Shown here one piece after another: positions 36,987 through 45,371 of a DNA stretch of 64,000 nt. The stretch lies in contig NZ_CP155567.1 of NCBI RefSeq assembly GCF_039696035.1, positions 2,475,001 to 2,539,000 of the forward strand, read 5' to 3'. The stretch's first letter is position 1. Each line of letters opens with the position of its first letter. Both the position numbers and the translations under genes were made by a program. The notes beneath the pieces are model-generated. The model did not search any database, was not told where the DNA came from, and saw nothing but the letters and a program-made list of their open reading frames with translations. Origin of the DNA: Microbulbifer sp. SAOS-129_SWC (GTDB lineage Bacteria > Pseudomonadota > Gammaproteobacteria > Pseudomonadales > Cellvibrionaceae).

Positions 36987-37637
36987 TTATTTGAGCGGCA
37001 GCAACTCCAGCTCTACACGGCGGTTGGCCTGGCGGCCAGCCTCGGTGTCATTGCTGGCCAGCGGGTAGCGTTCGCCGTAACCCACCGCCTGCACACGTCC
37101 GGAGGCTACGCCACGGCCGGTGAAGAAGTTGGCGACAGATTGGGCGCGCTGTTCACTCAGGGTCTGGTTGTAGACGTCGGAACCGGTGCTGTCGGTGTGG
37201 CCGCTGACGCGAATAGCGGTCTGGTCGAACTCTTTCAGCACCAGGATCACAGAGTCCAGGGTGTCGTAGAAGTCGGTGCGGATATTCGACTTGTTGCTGC
37301 CGAAGGTAATATTGCCCGGCATGATCAGGCGAATATTGTCGCCCTCACGCTGTACACGCACACCAGTGCCTTCGAGACGCTGGCGCAGAGCCATCTCCTG
37401 GCGGTCCATGTAGTAGCCGATACCGCCACCGATGGCCGCGCCACCGAGAGCACCGGTGATCGCGCCCTTCTTGCGATCCTTTTTGCTCGCCGTCGCTGCA
37501 CCGATGATGGCACCCGCCACAGCACCGGCACCGGCACCCTTGGCCGCATTACTGGTCTTGCTTTCGCCAGTGTAAGGGTCGAGCGTGCTGCAGCCTACCA
37601 GCGAGCCCAGGGCGAGAATTGCTACCCATTTTTTCAT
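36987..37637 (-). CDS. OmpA-family lipoprotein with glycine zipper
   Basis: A 216-residue outer-membrane-associated lipoprotein. The signal ends LGSLVGC (C16). A glycine-zipper stretch (about 33-75, GAGAGAVAGAIIG and GALGGAAIGGGIGYYMD) is followed by an OmpA C-terminal peptidoglycan-binding domain (about 110-216, SGHTDSTGSDVYNQTLSEQRA, and NRRVELELLPLK). It resembles YiaD/Pal-like proteins that tether the outer membrane to peptidoglycan. The ATG at 37637 has GGAGAA upstream. Confidence 0.92.
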   Translation of the reverse strand: MKKWVAILALGSLVGCSTLDPYTGESKTSNAAKGAGAGAVAGAIIGAATASKKDRKKGAITGALGGAAIGGGIGYYMDRQEMALRQRLEGTGVRVQREGDNIRLIMPGNITFGSNKSNIRTDFYDTLDSVILVLKEFDQTAIRVSGHTDSTGSDVYNQTLSEQRAQSVANFFTGRGVASGRVQAVGYGERYPLASNDTEAGRQANRRVELELLPLK

Positions 37638-38310
37638 GTAAGGTTCTCCTAACGCTTTATATCGGAACAACGGGTGTCTAGAGGTAAACAGTCATTCCGC
37701 AGTAACGGCAAAAACCGATCGCCACACTGCAAATCACTGCTACCGGAATCGGGAGGGAAGTATCGACCGGTTCAGCTGACTCGCAGCTGAACCGGTCGCC
37801 CCAGTTCGGTACGGAAGCCTAGGCGGAAACGACGCCGAGGTCTACCGATCACCGTGCAAATTTGTGCAGTCGCTCGCGTGCAAGCCCAACGTTTGGCCGC
37901 CACTGCAGCCGCCGAAAGAAACTTTGTCACACACCGACAAGCCTGCAGGCCGTCCACATATTCTGTGGATAACTCTGTGCACTAAACGGCAACAGAGCGC
38001 GCCATGCGGCGTCTTGGCTGGGTTCCAGCATTTTGCGCACTTTTTAAACGCGCCTATTTTTTGCTTATAAAACAATAACTTACAAGATTTCCGCGCCGCG
38101 GCGTACCAATTTTGCGGCTGTGACTAACTTGTGCCGAACGCTACTACGCGATGTGGAAAAAGCTTGTCAATGGTTGATGCGGGGCCTGCAAATAATTTTT
38201 TTAGAAAAATTTTAAATGACAGAAACTGAAACCCAATCCTTCGACTATTAGAGTACGTTCGTGCTACACGGGTGCAGCGCATCCGGTCTCATCGGTCGAT
38301 GCCTGCCCCC
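37638..38310. other. 673-bp non-coding region with a strong hairpin, DnaA-box-like sites and AT-rich stretches
   Basis: Upstream of the OmpA-like gene and downstream of slyX. It contains the 15-bp hairpin at 37764-37798, an exact DnaA box complement TGTGGATAA (37964-37972), a one-mismatch box TGTGGAAAA (38152-38160), and AT-rich segments around 38045-38085 and 38190-38220. No credible ORF was seen. Confidence 0.5.
37764..37798. repeat. Perfect 15-bp hairpin
   Basis: CGACCGGTTCAGCTG (37764-37778) and its exact reverse complement (37784-37798) around ACTCG. It lies 127 bp upstream of the OmpA-like start. It could be an operator or a 5'-leader structure. Confidence 0.75.
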
Positions 38311-38538
38311 TCAGTAGTGCGGCGGCTTTTCCTGCCCGGACTTGTCGCCCGTCTGCAGCTCGAAGGATAGATCCCGGTATCTGTCGCCGAGTTCCCTCAG
38401 CCGTGCCACCAACCCACGGATCTGCACATCCTGTGCCGCAATGACATCGTTCAGCTGCGACAGGGTATCTTCCTGGAAGGCCACGCGGCTCTCCAGCTCC
38501 TCGACACGCATCGCCAGGTTGTTCAGCGTCTTATCCAT
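38311..38538 (-). CDS. slyX: SlyX family protein
   Basis: A 75-residue coiled-coil protein (MDKTLNNLAMRVEELESRVAFQEDTLSQLN) ending in the family's Pro-rich PPHY. Function is undefined in all species. The ATG at 38538 shares its first bases with the stop of the upstream serine hydrolase gene (TGATG), indicating coupling; a GTG one codon earlier is an alternative. Confidence 0.92.
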   Translation of the reverse strand: MDKTLNNLAMRVEELESRVAFQEDTLSQLNDVIAAQDVQIRGLVARLRELGDRYRDLSFELQTGDKSGQEKPPHY

Positions 38539-39683
38539 CACAGTAACCCGTACAGTTGTTCCAGTAGTGACACACAGCGGCGATCCATAAACAGGCTCTG
38601 CCCGAGGCGCGTAGTGACGTAGCCGCAGCCAATCCCGTTTTCCGGATCGGCAAAGCCCACACTACCGCCGGCCCCGGGGTGCCCGAATCCCCGTGCACTG
38701 CCGAAACGCAGATCCGCAGCGCTGCCACTGAGGATAAAGCCGCTGCCGAAACGCACCTCCGCCTGCAGGATTGCATCGCGCGCGCAGCTCTGCTCGCGGG
38801 TAGCATCCGCTACCAGTGCCGGCGGCAGCAGCGTCGGCACATCCTGTGCCAGGTCGCCATACACCGCCGCCAGGTCGCGGGCGCTGAAATGGCCATTGGC
38901 AGCGGGAATCAGCGCGCGGCGCCAGGCGTCGTTGTTGGTGCCCATCATCAGGCTGACCGGGTTGGTGAAGGCCTGCGCCACCGGCCCGCCGCGCTCTTCT
39001 TTGATCGCGCGGCCCACCGCGTTCTCGCGCAGCTCCGGCAGCGGCTGCTTGAGCGGCGCGACGTCGGCGATACGCGTGGAGTGATGCCCGTGCGCGCCGT
39101 AACCGCCATCCAGCTGCAGCGGTGCCGCCAGGCCCGTGCGATAGAGATCTCGCAGAGATTGACCGGCAGCGCGCTCGATCAGGCCACCGACGCTCCAGCC
39201 ATACAGAAATGGCGCGTAGCCCTGATGGGAACCGGGCGGCCACCAGGGCTCGGTAGCGGCGACCTGTGCGCAGGCAGCATCCCAGTCGTAGATCAGGTTG
39301 TCGGCGACCTTTTCCCGGAAGGCCACCAGCCCCGCGCGGTGGCACAGCAGCTGGCGCCCGGTGACGCCCTCCTTGCCCGCGGCGGCAAATTCCGGCCAGT
39401 AGTCGGCGACCGGACGATCCAGGTCCAGGGTACCGGCCGCCACCTGCTGCAATGCCAGGACCGCCAGTATGCCTTTGGAGGAAGAAAAGACATTGGCCAG
39501 GGTATCCTCGGTATAGGGCACCTGCCCGTCGCGGTCGGCGCTGCCGGCCCACAGGGAGACAATCAGTTCACCGTGCTGGCGCACGGCGAACCCCGCGCCG
39601 GTATCGCCGCAGTGGCGAAAGTTGTCCGCAAAGCGGTCGTAAAGCGCCTCGAAACCGGGGGCACAGAAGCCGTATATTTCCAT
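38538..39683 (-). CDS. Beta-lactamase-family serine hydrolase (class C / EstB-like)
   Basis: A 381-residue serine hydrolase without a clear signal peptide, so likely cytoplasmic. The SxxK nucleophile motif is SSSK (S67-K70). The second-motif Tyr is in YGWSVGGLIERAAG, and a C-terminal HPGAGGSVGFADPENGIG replaces the KTG box, as in EstB/LACTB-type esterases. Probably an esterase or peptidase rather than a lactamase. It is coupled to slyX downstream. Confidence 0.88.
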   Translation of the reverse strand: MEIYGFCAPGFEALYDRFADNFRHCGDTGAGFAVRQHGELIVSLWAGSADRDGQVPYTEDTLANVFSSSKGILAVLALQQVAAGTLDLDRPVADYWPEFAAAGKEGVTGRQLLCHRAGLVAFREKVADNLIYDWDAACAQVAATEPWWPPGSHQGYAPFLYGWSVGGLIERAAGQSLRDLYRTGLAAPLQLDGGYGAHGHHSTRIADVAPLKQPLPELRENAVGRAIKEERGGPVAQAFTNPVSLMMGTNNDAWRRALIPAANGHFSARDLAAVYGDLAQDVPTLLPPALVADATREQSCARDAILQAEVRFGSGFILSGSAADLRFGSARGFGHPGAGGSVGFADPENGIGCGYVTTRLGQSLFMDRRCVSLLEQLYGLL

Positions 39684-39807
39684 GAGTAACCATCCAACAG
39701 CACAGTGAGGCGCGCTAGTTTACCGATTTGGACATGCGGGTGGTATCCGCATTAGCATTGCCCCGCCCTCCCGGGGCAGACTCGAATTCACACTGAGGAA
39801 GTAAAGC

Positions 39808-40272
39808 ATGGGCGAACAGACGGCCATCCAGGACCAGATACCGGACAACCACTGCTTCGGCTGCGGACCACACAACCAGAACGGGCTGCAGATCAAGAGC
39901 TATTGGACCGGCGACGACACCAGCCGCTGCGAGTTCGTGCCGCAGGCGCACCAGTGTGCTGGCCCCACTCACTACCTGAACGGGGGCATCATTGCCACTG
40001 CGATCGACTGCCACACCATTTGCACGGCGATCGCCGACGGCTATCGCCAGGCAGGCCGCGCCACCGGCAGTGGCGACAAGATCTGGTACGCAACCGGCAA
40101 ACTCGACGTCAGCTACCGGGCGCCGGCAGCGATCGACAAACCGGCCGTGCTGGAGGCCACCATCGTGGAGCGCAGCCCCAAGAAAACCCGGCTGCAGTGC
40201 ACCCTGTCCAGCGACGGGCGCGTCTGCGCGACGGCGGAAGTGGTGGCGGTGCGCGTACCGGACAATTGGTAA
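39808..40272 (+). CDS. Hotdog-fold thioesterase (PaaI-like)
   Basis: 154 residues. The N-terminal CFGCGPHNQNGLQIKSYW segment, the central helix YLNGGIIATAIDCHTICTAIADG, and the strand KLDVSYRAPAAIDKPAVLEATIVE fit the 4HBT/PaaI hotdog fold. It likely hydrolyses an acyl-CoA; the substrate is unknown. It is divergent from the serine hydrolase gene and convergent with the channel gene (4-bp gap). Confidence 0.85.
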   Translation: MGEQTAIQDQIPDNHCFGCGPHNQNGLQIKSYWTGDDTSRCEFVPQAHQCAGPTHYLNGGIIATAIDCHTICTAIADGYRQAGRATGSGDKIWYATGKLDVSYRAPAAIDKPAVLEATIVERSPKKTRLQCTLSSDGRVCATAEVVAVRVPDNW

Positions 40273-40276
40273 GCCG

Positions 40277-41113
40277 TCAGTGGCCGCGCGTTAGCACCCG
40301 TTCCTCGGCCAGCTTGTAGCCGCAGTGCTTGCAGTACTCGGCATCCGCGTCGTGGCCGGCATGGCTGCAGTTGTCGCAGCGGCGCAGGCTGCGCTCGCGG
40401 CTAATCTCCGAGGCCAGCTCCGCCGTCACGATGCCGGTGGGGACTGCAATAATCGAGTAACCGATCAGCATCGTCATCGAGGCGATGGTCTGCCCCAGTG
40501 AAGTCTGCGGCGTGATATCGCCAAAACCGACCGTAGTGATGGTGACGATCGTCCAGTAGACACTCTTGGGGATACTGGTGTAGCCGTTCGCCGGTCCCTC
40601 CACCAGATACATGATGGCGCCGAAGATAATGCACAGCACCAGCACGCTGGAATAGAACACCAGGATCCGGCGCCGCGACTGCCACAGGGAGCGCATCAGT
40701 ATGTTGGCGTCGTTGGTAAAGTGGATCAGCTTGAGGATCCGGAAAATCCTCAGCACCCGCAGCATGCGGATCACCAGCAGCGTACTGGCGCCGGTGAAAA
40801 TCAGGGCCAGGTAGCTGGGGAGTATCGCCATCAGATCCACAAGCCCGTAGAAACTGAAAATATAGGCGCGGCGATTCACCGAACAGTAGATGCGCAGCAT
40901 GTACTCAACTGTGAACAGACCGGTGAAAACCCATTCCAGCAGGAAGAACACTTCGCGGTGGCGGGAGCCAACCCGCTCTACCGTGACCATCAGCACCAGG
41001 GCCACGCTGGCCAGGATCGCCCAGATCAGAAAGACATCGAAGGCTTTGCCGGCCGGGGTATCCGTACCGAAGATCACTTCGTTCAGCCATTTGCGCACAC
41101 CGGTCTGTGGCAT
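40277..41113 (-). CDS. Voltage-gated-type potassium channel with C-terminal zinc ribbon
   Basis: A 278-residue six-helix ion channel. The S4 voltage-sensor-like helix RMLRVLRIFRILKL (116-129) and the K+ selectivity filter TVGFGD (194-199) are clear. After S6 the soluble tail has CDNC (246-249) and CKHC (261-264), an apparent C4 zinc ribbon. That tail is unusual for small bacterial Kv-like channels and may be regulatory. It is convergent with the thioesterase gene. Confidence 0.92.
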   Translation of the reverse strand: MPQTGVRKWLNEVIFGTDTPAGKAFDVFLIWAILASVALVLMVTVERVGSRHREVFFLLEWVFTGLFTVEYMLRIYCSVNRRAYIFSFYGLVDLMAILPSYLALIFTGASTLLVIRMLRVLRIFRILKLIHFTNDANILMRSLWQSRRRILVFYSSVLVLCIIFGAIMYLVEGPANGYTSIPKSVYWTIVTITTVGFGDITPQTSLGQTIASMTMLIGYSIIAVPTGIVTAELASEISRERSLRRCDNCSHAGHDADAEYCKHCGYKLAEERVLTRGH

Positions 41114-41311
41114 AAAGTCTCCATCGCGCCCGCGGATTGGTTGGCGGCAGTGCCGCCACCTCTGCGCCCGGCAGCCTGTTCAGTTGCCGGGTTAATATAG
41201 CGCCAGTGCGCCGCGGCTGCCACAGGCGCCGCTGGCATCTGCCGCCACTTACCGCTAACCTCTGCGCGCTCACACGCCACCAACCAGACTCTCTAGCCGG
41301 AAGTTGCCGTT

Positions 41312-41635
41312 ATGAAAAAAGACAGCCGCCTCGTCTACTCCACCGACCGCGGCCGCATCAAAGAGGAAGCACAGGCGCCGCGCCGGCACAGCGGTGACGG
41401 CTTCGTGCGGATACAGCGGGAGACCAAGGGTCGCAAGGGCAAGGGCGTCACCTGCGTGCGCGGCCTGCCGGGTACCGACGCGGAGCTGAAGCTGCTGCTG
41501 GCGGAAATGAAAAAGCGCTGCGGCTGCGGCGGCGCTCTGAAAGATGGCGTGATTGAAATTCAGGGCGACAAACGCGCCGAACTCAAGGCGCTGCTGGAAG
41601 CCCGCGATTTCAAGGTGAAACTCGCAGGCGGCTGA
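41312..41635 (+). CDS. yciH: SUI1/eIF1-like translation factor
   Basis: A 107-residue YciH protein with the SUI1 fold: VRIQRETKGRKGKGVTCVRGLPG, then LKLLLAEMKKRCGCGGALKDGVIEIQGDKRAELKALLEARDFKVKLAGG. Bacterial YciH influences start-site selection in vitro and modulates stress translation. Convergent with the large M48-like gene downstream. Confidence 0.95.
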   Translation: MKKDSRLVYSTDRGRIKEEAQAPRRHSGDGFVRIQRETKGRKGKGVTCVRGLPGTDAELKLLLAEMKKRCGCGGALKDGVIEIQGDKRAELKALLEARDFKVKLAGG

Positions 41636-41660
41636 CCCCCCCTTCGAACCTCGACAGTCG

Positions 41661-44279
41661 TCAGGCGAGGCTGGCCACCAGCCGCAATGGGCGTATATCG
41701 AGCGCGCGCTCACGCTCCAGGCACAGGCCCAACAGTTCGGCGAGCTGAATCCGGTACTGCTCCATCACCGCCGCACCGGCACTCTTGCAGCGGATTTCCA
41801 GCGCCCGCAAGGCATCCAGTGTGCCCTGGCGCTCCGCCGGCAGCGCCGGTGCCGGCGCCCGACCGATCCGAGTTTCCAGCGCGCCGGCCAGGCCCTGTTC
41901 GCGCAGGCTGGTGCTGGTATCAACCGCACTGAACAGCGCATCCAGTTCCGCTGCTGCCAGCTGGTGGAATTTGAGCACCAGCTCCCGCTGCGTGGCGTCC
42001 AGAGCCAGGCGCTCGATCATCAAGGCGATAATGTCGCCGTAGCGTTTTATTTTTTCCAGCCGCGGAGCCAGTGCGGAATAGTCGCGCACCCGCGACAGCT
42101 GCTGTCCGGCCGCCTGCTGTGCCGCCCCGCCCATCGCCGCCACTGCGCGCTCGATACGCAGCACAAACACCGCAAACACCTGCCGGTATTGCTGTTGCAG
42201 TTCTGCACAGCGAGTGCGGTTATCGCGCAGGCTGTCATCCGCCGCCGCCGGGGTGACGCCGCTCAGGAAGTAGTCCTGCGGCTGGATCTTGCCGGGCAGG
42301 CGCGCCAGCGCAGCACCGAGCTGAATCGCGGCGCCGCGCGCCAGTAACTCGCTGCGCCGCTGATCCAGCTCGCGCGCATCCACTAGCTTGCCGCGCAGCC
42401 AGTCGATGGATGCCTGCAGGTCCATGGCGGCAAACTCGTCACCCGCCGGTATCGCCTGCGGGAGAAACTCGCGCAGCGGCAGCCGATTGAAGTACTCGTC
42501 GACCCGCTGCTGCGAGGCCTCGGACTCTTTGCTCGCGCACAGCAGCTTGCGGTTTTCCACCGCCTCGGCGTCACCCTGCGCGCTGAGCGAGACACACAGT
42601 GCCGGCAGTTCGTCGATCAGTTTCTGCACCGAAAACTCCCGCGCCAGCATGGGCTCCAGTGCCAGCGCCTCGACCCGGGCAACGCGCTCGTTATCCGCCG
42701 CCTGGGCGCTGTCCCAGACATCGGAGGTCTGCGCCATGGCCAGCTCGATATTGGAGCGGGTTTCCTTGTCGAGGTTGTCCAGGGTCCAGCGAATCGCTGC
42801 GGGGACATCCTCCAGCCGCTGGCCGGCCACCGCCGCCTCGCGATTGATTTCCGCGACCACCAGTTCTGCGTGCACCAGCTGGTGCCACTTTTCCGCAAAG
42901 CGCACAAACCCGTCGCTACCCAGCAATTGCGCGGCACAGGCATCGCCCTCACATTCCAACAGCCTTGCCGCAGCGCCGCTCAACCTGCAGTGCAGAGCGC
43001 CCACCCGATCCAGCAGCGGAATCAATGGCCGCCCGCAGAGCGCCAGCACCCGGTGCAGTGGGCGCAGCAGCGCGGGACACTGCCCCTGCGGTGCCAGTGC
43101 CGTGCGCTCATTCTCCAGTGCCCACTGCATTTTCTGCAGCCGCTGGGCATTGCCCAGCACCATGCGCGCGGTCGTGCCGTGCAGGGAAGTCCGGTAGCTC
43201 CCCAGCGCACGCGCCACCAGGGCCAGCAGTTCACCACCGCTGAGGCTGCACACCGCGCCCAGACCGAGACTCAGTGGCAACTGCCGTGCGCGCAGTGCCG
43301 CCAGGTCCACCGGACCCGCCACAACCTCGGCGCCGGCATGCAGCGACAGCCGCGACACACCCGGCAGTCCGGTTTTTTCCGCCAGCACCTCGAGCAGCAG
43401 GTAGAGTCCCTGCGCGCGCTGCTTCGGCAACGGTTGCCCGCCCTGTCCGGCACCACCGTCAAAGCGGTCGCTAAAAAAGAAGGGCCACAGCAACAGTGCT
43501 GCAACAAAACCAATCAGCAACAGCGACACCAGGCAACCGATCACCGTGGTCGCACTGAATTCACCGGCCATCACTGCCGCGGGTATCTGCCACAGGGCGC
43601 GGCCCGCACTGTAGAGGCAGAATACCGCGAGCAACGCGAACAGCCCCGGCACCACCGCGCCGGCGACAGTACCGGCGATCAGCTGCAGTCGCCTGCCAGT
43701 GGAGATACCGTTGTCGACGCCGCGGTCCGCGAACAGAGCCTGGACCTGTGACCGCGCGCGGCCGCCGGCGGTGTTCGCCGGCGCCGCACTGTCGGCTTGC
43801 GTCTCGGACTGAGGTTGAGAGGGAGACGGAGATGGAGACGGGGATTGCGACGGTGCAGCGGGCCGCGACTGGGCGGCCTCGTTGGCGGCCGTGTTTTTCT
43901 TTGCGGGGCCTTTCTTTGGCTCTGCGCCACTCTCGGCCGCCGCCGCGGTCTCCACAGCCCCGACGCCAGTGTCGGCTGCGGCGCCGCGGGCGCGGCGTTT
44001 CTGGGCAAACTGCATGCGCGCCACCAGTGCGCGGTTGTCGTATTTTCCCGCGGGGAACACCTCCACACGCAGGCCAATCTGCTGTAGCCGCGCGCGGTAA
44101 TCCACCACCTGTTTGGAGGTCAGCTGATCCTTGATCACCCATCCCTTGACCAGCAGGCGCCGGGCCTGCGCGGCCGGAATGGCAAAGACCCGCGCCGCCG
44201 CCTCGATAACCTCTCCAGGCGGCTTGGCCTTCAGGGTCTTGCCCGCAGACACGACTTGATATTTTTCCTGGCCAGACAT
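41661..44279 (-). CDS. Large membrane protein, degenerate M48-like peptidase lacking the zinc motif
   Basis: 872 residues from the ATG at 44279 (GGAG upstream). Order: an N-terminal alpha/beta domain (1-80, SAGKTLKAKPPGEVIEAAARVF) seen in front of other membrane proteins; a low-complexity Ala/Ser/Pro linker (90-185) with SPSPSPSPS; two membrane helices (about 201-232 and 245-268); then an M48-like segment (about 290-400). There, SLSGGELLALVARALGSY (345-362) sits where M48 enzymes have HExxH, so both metal histidines and the catalytic Glu context are lost. A long helical, Leu/Ala/Gln-rich C-terminus follows. Probably a scaffold rather than an active protease. Confidence 0.7.
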   Translation of the reverse strand: MSGQEKYQVVSAGKTLKAKPPGEVIEAAARVFAIPAAQARRLLVKGWVIKDQLTSKQVVDYRARLQQIGLRVEVFPAGKYDNRALVARMQFAQKRRARGAAADTGVGAVETAAAAESGAEPKKGPAKKNTAANEAAQSRPAAPSQSPSPSPSPSQPQSETQADSAAPANTAGGRARSQVQALFADRGVDNGISTGRRLQLIAGTVAGAVVPGLFALLAVFCLYSAGRALWQIPAAVMAGEFSATTVIGCLVSLLLIGFVAALLLWPFFFSDRFDGGAGQGGQPLPKQRAQGLYLLLEVLAEKTGLPGVSRLSLHAGAEVVAGPVDLAALRARQLPLSLGLGAVCSLSGGELLALVARALGSYRTSLHGTTARMVLGNAQRLQKMQWALENERTALAPQGQCPALLRPLHRVLALCGRPLIPLLDRVGALHCRLSGAAARLLECEGDACAAQLLGSDGFVRFAEKWHQLVHAELVVAEINREAAVAGQRLEDVPAAIRWTLDNLDKETRSNIELAMAQTSDVWDSAQAADNERVARVEALALEPMLAREFSVQKLIDELPALCVSLSAQGDAEAVENRKLLCASKESEASQQRVDEYFNRLPLREFLPQAIPAGDEFAAMDLQASIDWLRGKLVDARELDQRRSELLARGAAIQLGAALARLPGKIQPQDYFLSGVTPAAADDSLRDNRTRCAELQQQYRQVFAVFVLRIERAVAAMGGAAQQAAGQQLSRVRDYSALAPRLEKIKRYGDIIALMIERLALDATQRELVLKFHQLAAAELDALFSAVDTSTSLREQGLAGALETRIGRAPAPALPAERQGTLDALRALEIRCKSAGAAVMEQYRIQLAELLGLCLERERALDIRPLRLVASLA

Positions 44280-44499
44280 GGTGCGCTCCACTGTTGCGAA
44301 GTGACATCCCATGTCACTATTTGGCTACTGAACGCAGCGGAGCCTAAAAGATTCCCGCAGCCGGGGGTGGGTACTGGTTCTCACCGGCGCAGCGAAATAG
44401 CCACATAACTGAAAAAGGTGGTGGTGCGCACATCGCGTACGTGAAGCAGGTCGCCACCGCGCGTACCAAGTCGTTGTCTGCTCACGACAGGCCGCAAAT

Positions 44500-45237
44500 T
44501 CACTCTGCAGCGGCAAACAATTGCAGTGTTTCGTCCGCCAGCTGCGCGATGCTCAGGCCGCGCCCGCGGGGTTTGAACCAGCTGTGCGTGTGTATCAGCG
44601 CCCCCACTAACAGGCGCCGCAACAGCGCCGCATCGGCCCCGCGCCGCCCCGCCGCGGCCAGCACCTGGCACCAGTACGCCTCGTAGGCATCGCGCAGTTT
44701 CAATACCTGCTTCTGGCTGGCATCCGACAGGCTGCGCCACTCCACTACCAGCATGGAAAACCCGGGTACCGCCAGTCCGTGGATGGCCTCCAGCTCACAC
44801 AGAATACAGGCACGCAGCTGTTCCCGCGGCGACGACGCCCGCGCCACTGCGGAGACCATCCGCGCATGGGCGAAATGAATCACCTCGACCATCACATTGC
44901 GCAGTATGTCCTCCTTGCTGGAAAAGTGATGAAAGATGCTGCCGGAAAGAATCCCCACCTCGGAGGCGATATCCCGCACCGTGGTGCGCGCAAAGCCCTT
45001 CTGCTCGAACAGCCGTGCCGCTGCGTTGAGCAGGCGCCCGCGCGGCGCTTGTGGCGCGGTCAACACGCCCTCGGCTACCAGCGCGGCCATCAACTGTTCC
45101 GTTGCCGCGCCGGCACTTCCCACAGAGCGCGCGGCGCGCTCGGCGGCGGACAGCGACTCGGTATCGATATTTCCCGCGCGCTTGCCAGCGGCCCCCTTGA
45201 TAGCCGAACTCAAGGCAGCAGTATTCTTCGCGACCAC
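44500..45237 (-). CDS. atuR: TetR family repressor of the atu operon (AtuR-like)
   Basis: A 245-residue TetR-type regulator. The HTH is unusually far in (about residues 64-112: GRLLNAAARLFEQKGFARTTVRDIASEVGILSGSIFHHFSSKEDIL), after a roughly 60-residue Ala-rich extension. The GTG start at 45237 is supported by a strong AAGGGGG 8 nt upstream. It is divergent from atuB with an 18-bp palindromic operator between, and an identical operator sits upstream of the BKACE gene. The name rests on context; the ligand is probably a terpene-derived acyl-CoA. Confidence 0.85.
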   Translation of the reverse strand: MVAKNTAALSSAIKGAAGKRAGNIDTESLSAAERAARSVGSAGAATEQLMAALVAEGVLTAPQAPRGRLLNAAARLFEQKGFARTTVRDIASEVGILSGSIFHHFSSKEDILRNVMVEVIHFAHARMVSAVARASSPREQLRACILCELEAIHGLAVPGFSMLVVEWRSLSDASQKQVLKLRDAYEAYWCQVLAAAGRRGADAALLRRLLVGALIHTHSWFKPRGRGLSIAQLADETLQLFAAAE

Positions 45238-45282
45238 GCCTTTTACCCCCTTACGCTCTGTTGACGGTACGCCCTATTGAAT

Positions 45283-45300
45283 ACCAAGCGCTTGCTTGGT
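45283..45300. promoter_or_regulatory. AtuR/TetR operator 1
   Basis: ACCAAGC-GCTT-GCTTGGT, perfect 7-bp arms. It lies 46 bp from the repressor start and 72 bp from the atuB start. An identical 18-mer is at 55500-55517. Confidence 0.85.
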
Positions 45301-45371
45301 AGCGTTAGACCATTCTGCGCATTCAATGGCTGCGGCGCAAGCGCCGCCACAATAACAACGGAAGCGACACC

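Noticed and set aside
37842..38075. A 77-codon minus-strand frame in the 673-bp gap
   Set aside because: No ribosome site, no domain, and it runs through the AT-rich non-coding stretch.
37764..38220. Chromosomal replication origin
   Set aside because: Only two DnaA-like boxes, no DUE-flanked cluster, and no dnaA/dnaN/gidA neighbours.
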